In this document: piece after piece, positions 42,203-51,587 of the stretch
Position numbering within the stretch: the stretch's first letter is position 1
Layout: each line of letters starts with the position of its first letter
Source of the DNA: Rhodothermus marinus DSM 4252
GTDB lineage: Bacteria; Bacteroidota; Rhodothermia; Rhodothermales; Rhodothermaceae
Length of the DNA stretch: 64,000 nucleotides
Direction of reading: 5' to 3'
Assembly (NCBI RefSeq): GCF_000024845.1
Contig: NC_013501.1
Coordinates: 872,001-936,000 of the forward strand
Notes under the pieces: model-generated
The model's input: only the letters and a program-made list of their open reading frames with translations
What the model was told of the DNA's origin: nothing
The model's database searches: none
Program-made: the position numbers and the translations under genes

Positions 42203-42206
42203 GGCC

Positions 42207-42707
42207 TCAGATCTCCAGGGTTCGTTTGACGATTTCTTTGGCGGCCTGAATGGTGGAGAGGTTGGCCTCGTAGATCCGGTTGGCCGAAATCAGATGGGCC
42301 ATTTCCTCCACCACGTTCACGTCGGGGTAGGCCACATAGCCGTTGGCGTCGGCGTGCGGATGGGTGGGATCGTACTCGTAGCGCAGCCGAAGCGTCTCGG
42401 CGATCGTAGTTTCCGGACCCAGCTCGGCTTCCGGCAGGCGCGTCAGCAGCGATGGGGAGGAACTGTGGCGGGGGTCCTGGGTGCGCGGGGCCGTACGCAG
42501 CCGGCTGAGCAGCTCGTAAAAGCGCCGGTTGCGGACTTCGGGGTTGGTGTGCACGGCCCGTTTGATGGCGTACGGCGTACCTTCATCGGTGCGGGTGGTG
42601 GCCGCGTTGGCGATGTTCTCGGTGGCCGCGCTCATGGCCATGCGCTGGGCCTCTAAGCCCCGGGCGGCCGTCCGGAAAAATGAGAAGATGCGGGTAGGCA
42701 GCGGCAT
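42207..42707 (-). CDS. flgC: FlgC, proximal rod protein
   Basis: Rod subunit, 166 residues. The N-terminal rod motif is somewhat altered (FRTAARGLEAQRMAMSAATENIANAATTRTDEGTPY), but the C-terminal block GYVAYPDVNVVEEMAHLISANRIYEANLSTIQAAKEIVKRTLEI is classic FlgC. It lies 18 bases after flgB. Confidence 0.94.
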   Translation of the reverse strand: MPLPTRIFSFFRTAARGLEAQRMAMSAATENIANAATTRTDEGTPYAIKRAVHTNPEVRNRRFYELLSRLRTAPRTQDPRHSSSPSLLTRLPEAELGPETTIAETLRLRYEYDPTHPHADANGYVAYPDVNVVEEMAHLISANRIYEANLSTIQAAKEIVKRTLEI

Positions 42708-42725
42708 GGCGGCGTTATGGGTTTA

Positions 42726-43064
42726 TCAGCCGGTGCGTCCGGTAATGGCCGTGCGCATCAGGTCGAAGTGCTCACGCAGGGCCCGTGTGGTCAGCTGCGT
42801 GCGCATCTGCGTATCGGCCAGTTCCATGAGTTCGTCTTCCAGCACCGGCGGTGTGTTTTCCATCCGCATGCGCGGTTCGACTTCTTCCGGCTGACGGAGA
42901 CCGGGAATCTGGTGACGCGCCTGTTGCAATGCTTCCTCAAAAGAGACACCGACGCGCTGGTAGCCCGGCGTGTCCAGGTTGGCAATGTTGGCCGCCAGCG
43001 CCTTCAGGCGCCAGGTGTAGGCCTGCATGGCGTGGCGGAGCAACTGAAGCTTGGAAGGTTCCAT
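42726..43064 (-). CDS. flgB: FlgB, proximal rod protein
   Basis: Rod subunit. I place the start at the ATG at 43064 (MEPSKLQLLRHAMQAYTWRLK), giving 112 residues. The GTG at 43115 would put the start inside the sigma-54 promoter. The rod motif AYTWRLKALAANIANLDTPGYQRVGVSFEEAL and the C-terminal ELADTQMRTQLTTRALREHFDLMRTAITGR are clear. First gene of the basal-body operon. Confidence 0.93.
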   Translation of the reverse strand: MEPSKLQLLRHAMQAYTWRLKALAANIANLDTPGYQRVGVSFEEALQQARHQIPGLRQPEEVEPRMRMENTPPVLEDELMELADTQMRTQLTTRALREHFDLMRTAITGRTG

Positions 43065-43106
43065 GATCGACCCATCGTTTCCGAACCGGAACGCGGTGGG
43101 CGAAAA

Positions 43107-43122
43107 ATCAACCACCGTGCCA
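43107..43122 (-). promoter_or_regulatory. Sigma-54-type promoter of flgB
   Basis: Minus strand TGGCACGGTGGTTGAT: the -24 half is perfect (TGGCACG) and the -12 half is TTGA in place of TTGC. The predicted start is about 32 bases before the flgB ATG at 43064. The divergent sigma-54 activator gene pair begins about 270 bases away. Confidence 0.7.
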
Positions 43123-43394
43123 GGCGCGCCAACAGGGCTTAAGCATCCTGAAGAGGTGTCGATATGACTGGATTAAGCCGATGGATGATTGCCCCACCCG
43201 AAAAGAAGCGGCAGGAAGCGGGGAAAAACTTGCCGTTCGCCAGCAGGGAAGGCGCCGGGTCGGCTCCATGGTGTGACGGCATGTGATTTGTCAGCCCAAC
43301 GGACGTTCGGTTTCGCCGTGAACGTGGTATAGGCAGAGGTGGCCGGTCTTGAAACCGGACCGGAGCATTCAACCTGAAGTTGCCCGCGTTGCTT
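43123..43394. promoter_or_regulatory. Divergent control region between flgB and the kinase gene
   Basis: About 270 bases with no gene. It must hold the promoter of the kinase-regulator pair and could hold activator sites for the flgB promoter. A small inverted repeat CCGGT/ACCGG occurs at 43343-43358, about 40 bases before the kinase start. I found no convincing -35/-10 pair. Confidence 0.35.
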
Positions 43395-44117
43395 ATGGCT
43401 TCTCTGACCGAAAAACCCACCAGTGCACAGGAGACCTCCGACGCGTTACTGGCCAACCTGGCCCAGGTGCTGGCCCATCGGTTACGGGGTCTGATCACCA
43501 GCATCGAAGGATTTACGGATCTGCTTGCCGATACGCTGGCCACGCCGGAGCAGCGCGAACTGGCGCTGCGCGTCTTTGAAAGCACGGCCTCCATTGAGCG
43601 CATTCTGTCCGAGTTGCAGTGGTACAGTCGCCCGCTGCATCCGATGCCCGGTCGGCGTCCGCTACGCACGCTGCTGCAGGAACTCCTGGTGATGCTGGAG
43701 GAGAACGAGGCAGCCCGCGTGGCGCTCGATCTGCGGCTGTCCGGGCGGTATCAGGTCCGAGCCGACGTCATGCTGCTCCGCCAGGCGCTTTTCATGCTGT
43801 TGAAAAATGCGCTGGAGGCGACCGGACCGGCCGGCGTGGTGCAGTTGCGGGTGCTGGGCGAGCCGCGCTCCCTGCGTTTTGAGGTCTGGAACGAGGGCTG
43901 GATGCCCCCCGAGGTGGCCGAGCAGATCTTCGTGCCGTTTTTCACCACTAAAGCACAGAACCTCGGGATCGGACTGCCGATCGCCCGGCGCATCGCCGAG
44001 GTGCACGGCGGTACCGTCTATCTGGCCAACAACGATCCGGACGCCGGGATCTGCATGGCGTTGATCCTGCCGCAGGACGATGAACCAGCCACCGATGGCG
44101 CGACCTCCTTGGCTTAG
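43395..44117 (+). CDS. Soluble sensor histidine kinase, FlrB/AtoS-like, paired with the NtrC regulator
   Basis: Predicted kinase for the adjacent sigma-54 activator. From the ATG at 43395 it has 240 residues: a short N-terminus, a dimerisation helix with phospho-His28 in LAHRLRGLITSIEGFTDLL (a divergent H box, HRLRG where HExxNPL is usual), then an ATPase domain. This has LFMLLKNALEAT (N box), EIFVPFFTTKAQNLGIGLPIARRIAEVHGG (F and G boxes). No membrane segment and no recognisable PAS domain are present, so it must sense an intracellular cue or partner. Confidence 0.88.
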   Translation: MASLTEKPTSAQETSDALLANLAQVLAHRLRGLITSIEGFTDLLADTLATPEQRELALRVFESTASIERILSELQWYSRPLHPMPGRRPLRTLLQELLVMLEENEAARVALDLRLSGRYQVRADVMLLRQALFMLLKNALEATGPAGVVQLRVLGEPRSLRFEVWNEGWMPPEVAEQIFVPFFTTKAQNLGIGLPIARRIAEVHGGTVYLANNDPDAGICMALILPQDDEPATDGATSLA

Positions 44118-44187
44118 AATCCCGGAAGCCTTATCTTTAGTTAACAACCTCCAGAACGGTAACGCCCAACCAACCGTTGTGCCCACC

Positions 44188-45606
<1,419 letters not shown>

Positions 45607-45618
45607 GCGAATACGCCG

Positions 45619-45987
45619 CTATTGCTGCTGGGGCGGCAGGCTCTGGGCCAGCACCTGCTCCACGATGCGCTCCGCGATTTCTTTGAGCACGGCGGGCTGC
45701 TGATAGTAGCCTGACTGCAGGTGGCGCAGGATGGCGGCTACCCGTTCCGGGCTGATGGAGGGGACGCTACGCAAGGCCTGGCGTGCAAATTCCAGATCCG
45801 GGGTGGCCTCCGCCTGCTGAGCGGCCGTGCGGGCAGCTTCTGAAAGATCGACGCGATCTTCAGAAGCCGGCTTTTCCGGCGTGTTTTCCACCGTCCGCTT
45901 GCCCACTTCGCGCGCGCCGCTCAGCGCTTCGCGCTGCAGCGGGTCAAGTCGCTGCGATCCACCCGACTGAATATCCCGAACGTCCAT
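45619..45987 (-). CDS. flgM: FlgM-like anti-sigma-28 factor
   Basis: Expected to hold FliA until the hook is complete, then leave through the export channel. The 122-residue protein has a disordered N-terminus and a C-terminal half of FlgM character: RVDLSEAARTAAQQ, then FARQALRSVPSISPERVAAILRHLQSGYYQQPAVLKEIAERIVEQVL. Family similarity is moderate, but a sigma-28 promoter directly upstream and location beside fliD/fliS support it. It converges with the FlrC-like gene. Confidence 0.78.
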   Translation of the reverse strand: MDVRDIQSGGSQRLDPLQREALSGAREVGKRTVENTPEKPASEDRVDLSEAARTAAQQAEATPDLEFARQALRSVPSISPERVAAILRHLQSGYYQQPAVLKEIAERIVEQVLAQSLPPQQQ

Positions 45988-46027
45988 AGCTATCAGGTCG
46001 CTATCTGGTGACCCCCTCCATACGAAA

Positions 46028-46054
46028 ATATCGGCACTTTATCTGAAAAGTTAA
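46028..46054 (-). promoter_or_regulatory. Sigma-28-type promoter of flgM
   Basis: Minus strand: TTAAC, 14 bases, GCCGATAT, ending about 40 bases before the flgM ATG. Spacing equals the cheW, motA and fliS promoters. Confidence 0.75.
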
Positions 46055-46064
46055 GCGATGCTGC

Positions 46065-46421
46065 TCAACCCTGCAAGCCAGCACGCAGCACGCTGCGCTT
46101 CGGGGCCGTTTCTTCCTGATAGTGCTGGCGGGCCTGTTTGTACTGTTCCAGCTCCACCAGCGAACGGGTCAGGCGCTGCTCGGTCTGGCTCAGAAGCTCC
46201 TGCAGCCGTCGATGTTGGGCCGTCAGCGCCACGCGCAGCACCTCCCATTCGGGGTCGAAGCCGTTCGGTGGTTCATGGTCACGAAGCTGCTCGACGAGCG
46301 TGCCGCGTCGAGAGACTAGCTCCTGTAGTTTTTCGAACTCGTGGTTGATCAGGGCCTGCTCGACCGCTTCGCCGAGGTCCAGAATTTCGCGAAGCAATGC
46401 CAGCGTATCGTGCTCGGACAT
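46065..46421 (-). CDS. fliT: FliT/FlgN-like flagellar chaperone
   Basis: A 118-residue helical protein (LALLREILDLGEAVEQALINHEFEKLQELVSRRGTLVEQL...RRLQELLSQTEQRLTRSLVELEQYKQARQHY). Size, heptad pattern and position directly after fliD fit a FliT-type cap chaperone, though FlgN-type hook-junction chaperones look much the same. No strong signature distinguishes them. Confidence 0.6.
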   Translation of the reverse strand: MSEHDTLALLREILDLGEAVEQALINHEFEKLQELVSRRGTLVEQLRDHEPPNGFDPEWEVLRVALTAQHRRLQELLSQTEQRLTRSLVELEQYKQARQHYQEETAPKRSVLRAGLQG

Positions 46422-46476
46422 GGCGTCCAGGATGACTGGTTATGGGTTAAGGTCTATACGGACCGATTGGATTCGC

Positions 46477-47979
46477 TTAAAAAAACGTGCCACCTCCGTA
46501 AAGGAAGCCGCTGAGGAATTGTTGCTGGCCCTGGAAGAGGGCAATCGTTTCCTGCACGCGGGCAAACTGTGCCCGGAGCTGCTCTTCGCGCCGGGCCAGT
46601 TGTTCTTCAAAGTCGGCAATGCGATCGTCCAGACGACGAATCGAGGCTTCAAGGGAATCCTCTCGCTGATCGATGATGCCCCCCGTTTTGACGAATGTCT
46701 CCACATGGGTAAGCAGCCGGGTGGCGATGCCGTCGCTTCCGGAGAACAGGCTCTCTACGGCCTGCGGATTGCGCTCGACGGCCTGGATGAGCTTGTCTGC
46801 GTCGCTCAGCGTGAGTGTGCCGTCGTTGTTGATGGTGATGCCCAGATCGGTGATATAGTGCGGGCCTTCGGTGGGCTGGCCGCTTACTTTTCGCACCACT
46901 TCGTTACGGAGCGTAAAGCGCAGGCCGGAAAACACCGGATCGCCCGCGAAGTCGCCGCGCGTTTCCGTCTCACCGTCGACGTTGCTCTTGCCCGCCAGGT
47001 AGAGAAGCACGTCGTTATACTTCTTGATAAAGTCCTCGACCTTGGCTTTGATACCATTGCTGTTAGGCGTGATGGTAAAATCGGCCGGCGACGTGCTGAT
47101 CTGCTTGAGTTCCAGCGTGACGCCCGCCAGGGCATCGGTCACCCGGTTGGCATCGCGGTAAAGCGTCAGACCGTCCAGCACGAACTGGCTGTTGAGTTCG
47201 GAGTCGGTCTCGCTGGTCCCCACGTATTTGACCTGGCCGCCGCCGGTGCCGGAGGCGACCACGTTGTTGCTGAGCTCCAGCTCGGACAGCAGCCCGGCGC
47301 CCGAGTCCACGAACTCCAGCCGGTAGGTAAAGCCCGTCTTCCCGCTGCGTAGCGAGAGCCGGGCCGTGCTGGACGTTTCGTTGATGACCGAGGCGTAGGC
47401 GCGCTCATCGGATTTGATCGTGCCGGCATCGACGGCCGCCTGGAAGGCGTCGTTGATGGCCGTGGCGATTTCGTTCAGAATCTCTTCGTCCGTCGTACCG
47501 GTGGGGTTGACGGTCACCTGGATGTCCAACCGGTTGTTCGGGTCGGTATCGGTGGGACTGGCCACGCGGATGGTAAACGTCTGCGCTCCGTTCGTGTCGA
47601 AAAAGCTGCGCAGGCTCGATCCGCTGCTGGTGTATTGCTTCGAGATCCGCGTGTCGGCCGAAGCCAGACGTTTCACCTCCAGCGTGTGCGTGCCCAGTGC
47701 GGCCGAATCGCCGGCCGATACGGTGAATTCGGTGGCCGACGTGGTGGCGCTTTTACCCTGGAAGGGGCGCGCCAGCGGATCGGTCAGTGTTTTCAGCAGG
47801 CTGTGCAGCGCCGAGAGCTTGCTGTCGAAGTCCTTGACGACCCCTTTGAGCCGCTCCTGTTCGGCTTTCTTTGCCTGCAGCTCCAGCTTAGGCTGGCTTT
47901 CGATCGAGATAATCGCGCTGATGAGCTGCTCGTAGGGGTCGTTGGCGCGGTAGACCGACAGCAGCGGATTGACAGCCAT
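46477..47979 (-). CDS. fliD: FliD, filament cap protein
   Basis: Pentameric cap that folds flagellin at the filament tip. The 500-residue protein has the N-terminal FliD_N block (DPYEQLISAIISIESQPKLELQAKKAEQERLKGVVKDFDSKLSALHSLLKTLTDP), and a Ser/Thr-rich variable middle. The FliD_C block follows with VEDFIKKYNDVLLYLAGKSN, GIATRLLTHVETFVKTGGIIDQREDSLEASIRRLDDRIADFEEQLARREEQLRAQFARVQ. It follows fliS by 31 bases. Confidence 0.95.
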   Translation of the reverse strand: MAVNPLLSVYRANDPYEQLISAIISIESQPKLELQAKKAEQERLKGVVKDFDSKLSALHSLLKTLTDPLARPFQGKSATTSATEFTVSAGDSAALGTHTLEVKRLASADTRISKQYTSSGSSLRSFFDTNGAQTFTIRVASPTDTDPNNRLDIQVTVNPTGTTDEEILNEIATAINDAFQAAVDAGTIKSDERAYASVINETSSTARLSLRSGKTGFTYRLEFVDSGAGLLSELELSNNVVASGTGGGQVKYVGTSETDSELNSQFVLDGLTLYRDANRVTDALAGVTLELKQISTSPADFTITPNSNGIKAKVEDFIKKYNDVLLYLAGKSNVDGETETRGDFAGDPVFSGLRFTLRNEVVRKVSGQPTEGPHYITDLGITINNDGTLTLSDADKLIQAVERNPQAVESLFSGSDGIATRLLTHVETFVKTGGIIDQREDSLEASIRRLDDRIADFEEQLARREEQLRAQFARVQETIALFQGQQQFLSGFLYGGGTFF

Positions 47980-48010
47980 GGCGCTTTATGCAGGATGGTC
48001 CCGCTCGGGT

Positions 48011-48331
48011 TCAGGCGGCACGGGCCATGACGACGCCTTCGTGCCAGGCTTCGCGCAGTCCTTCCAGAATGCGCTGGACGACGGCAATGTCGCCGATGGC
48101 GCTTTCGCGCAGACAGAATTCGTACAGGGCATAGAGCCGCTCGGCCAGTTCACCGCCGGCCTCGAAGTTCAGCGCCGACATGAGTTCCACCAGCACGGCG
48201 CGTACCTTGGGCCGATCGTTGCGCCGGCAGGCCGCGATGCCCAGATCGTACAGTTTGAGAATCAACTGCTCGGGGGACGCGCTGAGGACGGCCTGCTCCT
48301 GATATTTCCGCATGGGATGTACGGTGCTCAT
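48011..48331 (-). CDS. fliS: FliS, flagellin export chaperone
   Basis: Binds flagellin C-termini before export. The ATG at 48331 gives 106 residues with MRKYQEQAVLSASPEQLILKLYDLGIAACRRN, the FliS start block, and a helical rest (LMSALNFEAGGELAERLYALYEFCLRESAIGDIAVVQRILEGLREAWHE). The frame upstream of 48331 is promoter, not coding. First gene of fliS-fliD-fliT. Confidence 0.95.
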   Translation of the reverse strand: MSTVHPMRKYQEQAVLSASPEQLILKLYDLGIAACRRNDRPKVRAVLVELMSALNFEAGGELAERLYALYEFCLRESAIGDIAVVQRILEGLREAWHEGVVMARAA

Positions 48332-48426
48332 GGCAATACGCTGGTTTGAAGGTTCGCGGAAGCTTTTTCCCGCCGGAAGGCAGGTTTTACCTTGCAGAAG
48401 CAGCGGCCGCCTTGCTTCTGACCCAA

Positions 48427-48453
48427 GTATCGGCCAATGCAGGCGCGGCTTAA
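48427..48453 (-). promoter_or_regulatory. Sigma-28-type promoter of fliS-fliD
   Basis: Minus strand: TTAAG, 14 bases, GCCGATAC; the same -10 as motA and the first flagellin. The leader to the fliS ATG is about 90 bases. Confidence 0.8.
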
Positions 48454-48523
48454 GTGGCCGGGCGAATTGGCACATTTTCTTCTACGCAGGTCACGCAAAC
48501 CCTGAACGTAACCCACGACCGCC

Positions 48524-49684
48524 ATGCCCCACGACGAGGCGCGACCGCTGCTGTCGCTCTGCATGATCGTCAAAAACGAGGCCGAATACCTGGAGACTTG
48601 CCTGAAGCTGGCCCGGCCGCACGTGGACGAAATCGTCGTCATCGATACGGGCTCGACCGACGGCACGCAGGACATCGCCCGGCGCTATGCCGACGTGTTC
48701 GAGGAAATCGAATGGCCCAATTCCTTCGCCGCCGCCCGCAACTACAGCCTCGACCGCGCCTCGGGACGGTATATTTTGATTCTGGACGGAGATGAATATA
48801 TCGCCGATCCTCAGGGATGGAGCTTAATTAGATCAATTCTGTCTGAGCGCCACATTGCTGCATTAAGACTAAAGTTACTCAATTTACTTCCATTAAACAG
48901 TCTTGTTAAAGCAGAATCAGTTTATCAAGAGCGCATCTTTCCTAATCATCCAATCTTAAGATATGAAAGAAAGGTGCACAATCAGATATATCAAAATATT
49001 GTTCGTTATAAAAATGAAAATGGAGGTTTTATAATTGATGTTCCTGTAGAAATAACTCATTTTGGATATGCTCATAATTACGATAAGATAATAGGTAAAT
49101 ATACTCGCAGAATTCCTTTATTGGAAGAAGAATATGATCAGGCTGCAAATTTGACAATGAAATATTATTATGCATTTCAATTGGGAGTTGTTTATTTTAT
49201 GTTAAAGGATTTTGAGAAAGCTGCATTTTTTCTTGAAAGTATCGATTTTAATCAAATGGGTAAAGATAATATGATGAATGCCTTTTATAGTCAAGTTTTG
49301 CTTATTCAATCTTATTTAGAATTGGGGGAATACAATAAGGCATTGGTTTGCTGTAATCAATTGTTGAGTTATCGAATAAATGAACCTGTTTTGTATTATC
49401 TGACTGGAATTTCGCTATTGCTCAACGATAAGGTAAAAGAAGGAATAAGTTTTCTTATAGAATCATTAGAGTTGAATATGAAGAAAGATAAGACAAGATT
49501 TTTATTGAATGATAGAATTGTATTGAAAAATTTAAAGATTGTATTTGAGAAAATTGGCTGGGCAGATGTTGCAAACCAAATAAGTTTCGATGATAAAAGA
49601 TATTGTGGTGCTGGATCAAAAATAAATGGAATACTCAAAAAGATTCAATATTGTATATTGCAAACATTACCGGAGAGCCAATGA
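48524..49684 (+). CDS. Family 2 glycosyltransferase with TPR-like tail, mosaic composition
   Basis: Likely adds sugar to flagellin, judging by its place between fliS and the flagellins. The 386-residue protein has a GT-A domain: LSLCMIVKNEAEYLETCL (residues 9-26), EIVVIDTGSTDGTQDIA and the metal-binding LDGDEYI (about 86-92). The helical tail (about 215-330, TPR-like) contains YYYAFQLGVVYFMLKDFEKAAFFLE. The first 85 codons are GC-rich like the rest of the window; from about 48790 to the stop the DNA is strongly AT-rich. The frame stays open across the change. Confidence 0.85.
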   Translation: MPHDEARPLLSLCMIVKNEAEYLETCLKLARPHVDEIVVIDTGSTDGTQDIARRYADVFEEIEWPNSFAAARNYSLDRASGRYILILDGDEYIADPQGWSLIRSILSERHIAALRLKLLNLLPLNSLVKAESVYQERIFPNHPILRYERKVHNQIYQNIVRYKNENGGFIIDVPVEITHFGYAHNYDKIIGKYTRRIPLLEEEYDQAANLTMKYYYAFQLGVVYFMLKDFEKAAFFLESIDFNQMGKDNMMNAFYSQVLLIQSYLELGEYNKALVCCNQLLSYRINEPVLYYLTGISLLLNDKVKEGISFLIESLELNMKKDKTRFLLNDRIVLKNLKIVFEKIGWADVANQISFDDKRYCGAGSKINGILKKIQYCILQTLPESQ

Positions 49685-49715
49685 TAGTAACTAGGCTATC
49701 ATTGGCCCCCGGTAA
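49667..49715. repeat. Imperfect inverted repeat at the end of the AT-rich segment
   Basis: TTACCGG + GCCAATGATAG on the left pair with CTATCATTGGC + CCGGTAA on the right (7 + 11 bp arms, three- and two-base internal bulge, eight-base loop). It spans the glycosyltransferase stop codon and marks the return to GC-rich DNA. It may be a terminator-like hairpin between convergent genes, but there is no T-run on either strand. Confidence 0.65.
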
Positions 49716-49745
49716 CGTGCCTGAACCGCCCTGATGACGGCCCCG

Positions 49746-50567
49746 TTAGAACAACTGCAGAACAGCCTGCGGTGCTGCATTAGCCTGTGCGAGCGCCGCA
49801 ATGCCGGTTTGCTGCAGGATCTGCAGCTTGGCCAACTGCATCTGCTCGTAGGCGAAGTCGGCGTCGGCAATGCGGCTGCGCGCAGCCTCGTAGTTGTCCT
49901 TCGCCGTAGCCAGATTGTCCAGCTTGAACGAAAGACGCCGCTGATAGGAACCGATGTCGGCAAGTTTGTCGGCTACGGTCTGGATGGCTGCGTCGATCTT
50001 GGCGATCGCCGAGCCAGCAGAGGAGGCCGAACTGACGTCGAGACTCGCCACGCTCAGGCCGCTGGCCGAAAGCGAACCGATCGTGACCTGAAAGGTGTCG
50101 CCCTGCTCAGCGTTGACCTGGAAGGTGAGTGTGCTGGAGGTAAAGAGCGCCGTGCCGTTGAATTCGGTCTCTCCAACGATGTCGTCAATTTCGGCCGCCA
50201 GCGCATCAAGCTGGTTCTGGATGGCGGCTCGCTCGGAAGTGCCCATGGTGTCGTTGGCAGCCTGGACGACTTTCTCCTTCATGGTCTGGAGGATGTCCAT
50301 GATGGAGTTGAGGCTGCCTTCGGCGACGGTAAGCAGGGATTTGGCGTCGCCGATGTTGGCCAGGGCCTGTTCCTGGCCGCGGATTTTGGCTTTGAGTTTG
50401 GCCGCGATGGAATAGCCGGCCGAGTCGTCTTCGGCGCGGTTGATGCGGCTGCCAGTGGCCAGGCGCAGCTGGCGCAGGCCGAGTTCGGTGTTGGTGCGCT
50501 GCAGGTAGGTGTAGGCCTGCAACGACTGCAGGTTCGTGTTAATGCGGGTCAGGTCTCCGAAACCCAT
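49746..50567 (-). CDS. fliC: Flagellin, second tandem copy
   Basis: Filament subunit of 273 residues, a short flagellin with only D0/D1 domains and no variable D2/D3 insert. The N-terminus (INTNLQSLQAYTYLQRTNTELGLRQLRLATGSRINRAEDDSAGYSIAAKL) and C-terminus (AARSRIADADFAYEQMQLAKLQILQQTGIAALAQANAAPQAVLQLF) are complete. It differs from its neighbour at about 11 residues plus a missing final Gly. GGGAGG precedes the ATG. No sigma-28 element stands in the 137 bases upstream. Confidence 0.96.
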   Translation of the reverse strand: MGFGDLTRINTNLQSLQAYTYLQRTNTELGLRQLRLATGSRINRAEDDSAGYSIAAKLKAKIRGQEQALANIGDAKSLLTVAEGSLNSIMDILQTMKEKVVQAANDTMGTSERAAIQNQLDALAAEIDDIVGETEFNGTALFTSSTLTFQVNAEQGDTFQVTIGSLSASGLSVASLDVSSASSAGSAIAKIDAAIQTVADKLADIGSYQRRLSFKLDNLATAKDNYEAARSRIADADFAYEQMQLAKLQILQQTGIAALAQANAAPQAVLQLF

Positions 50568-50647
50568 GGCGAACCTCCCTTACGGTTTAGTTGAACATTA
50601 GGGTTACGTTGGCTCGCGGACCCGTGGATCGTGGGGGAGGGGACGCC

Positions 50648-50680
50648 CGGTGGCCTCGTGGGGCATACACGGGGCCACCG
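50648..50680. other. Strong hairpin between the two flagellin genes
   Basis: CGGTGGCC-T-CGTG and CACG-G-GGCCACCG form a stem of 13 pairs (one T-G) with a seven-base loop. A T-run (CTTTTTATTTT) follows on the plus strand, not on the strand of the flagellins. It may trim or stabilise the upstream flagellin mRNA end, attenuate read-through into the second copy, or stop antisense transcripts. Confidence 0.6.
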
Positions 50681-50704
50681 CTTTTTATTTTCAGGGCTTT
50701 ATTC

Positions 50705-51529
50705 TTAGCCAAACAGCTGGAGGATAGCCTGGGGGGCGGCGTTGGCCTGGGCGAGCGCCGCCACACCCGTCTGCTGCAGGATCTGCAGCTTGGCCAGCTG
50801 CATCTGCTCGTAGGCGAAGTCGGCGTCGGCAATGCGGCTGCGCGCAGCCTCGTAGTTGTCCTTCGCCGTAGCCAGATTGTCCAGCTTGAACGAAAGACGT
50901 TTCTGGTAATCACCGATGTCGGCAAGTTTGTCGGCTACGGTCTGGATGGCTGCGTCGATCTTGGCGATCGCCGAGCCAGCAGAGGAGGCCGAACTGACGT
51001 TCAGACTCGCCACGCTCAGGCCGCTGGCCGAAAGCGAACCGATCGTGACCTGAAAGGTGTCGCCCTGCTCAGCGTTGACCTGGAAGGTGAGTGTGCTGGA
51101 GGTAAAGAGCGCCGTGCCGTTGAATTCGGTCTCTCCAACGATGTCGTCAATTTCGGCCGCCAGCGCATCAAGCTGGTTCTTGATGGCGGCTCGCTCGGAA
51201 GTGCCCATGGTGTCGTTGGCAGCCTGCACGGCCTTTTCCTTCATGGTCTGGAGGATTTCCATGATGGAGTTGAGGCTGCCTTCGGCGACGGTGAGGAGGG
51301 ATTTGGCGTCGCCGATGTTGGCCAGGGCCTGTTCCTGGCCGCGGATTTTGGCTTTGAGTTTGGCCGCGATGGAGTAGCCAGCCGAGTCGTCTTCGGCGCG
51401 GTTGATGCGGCTGCCGGTGGCCAGGCGCAGTTGGCGCAGGCCGAGTTCGCTGTTGGTGCGCTGCAGGTAGGTGTAGGCCTGCAACGACTGCAGGTTCGTG
51501 TTGATGCGGGTCATGTCTCCGAACGACAT
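50705..51529 (-). CDS. fliC: Flagellin, first tandem copy with sigma-28 promoter
   Basis: Filament subunit of 274 residues, about 96% identical to the second copy and likewise made of D0/D1 only. The conserved N- and C-terminal helices are complete, ending AAPQAILQLFG. GGAAGGAG stands just before the ATG, a near-ideal ribosome site. A sigma-28-type promoter lies about 60 bases upstream, so this copy is probably the main filament gene. Confidence 0.96.
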   Translation of the reverse strand: MSFGDMTRINTNLQSLQAYTYLQRTNSELGLRQLRLATGSRINRAEDDSAGYSIAAKLKAKIRGQEQALANIGDAKSLLTVAEGSLNSIMEILQTMKEKAVQAANDTMGTSERAAIKNQLDALAAEIDDIVGETEFNGTALFTSSTLTFQVNAEQGDTFQVTIGSLSASGLSVASLNVSSASSAGSAIAKIDAAIQTVADKLADIGDYQKRLSFKLDNLATAKDNYEAARSRIADADFAYEQMQLAKLQILQQTGVAALAQANAAPQAILQLFG

Positions 51530-51587
51530 GGCTCCTTCCGGGTTTGGTTGGACGGTTCAGGCAAGCGATTTTCAAAATCTACCGCCT

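Noticed and set aside
43139-43669. Minus-strand open frame of 176 codons across the flgB/kinase control region
   Set aside because: Lies half in intergenic DNA and half opposite the kinase; Ser/Arg-rich with no motif.
50648-50680. Hairpin between flagellins as an ordinary terminator of the first flagellin
   Set aside because: On the flagellin strand the hairpin is followed by GGCGTCCCC, not a T-run; kept only as a hairpin of unknown role.
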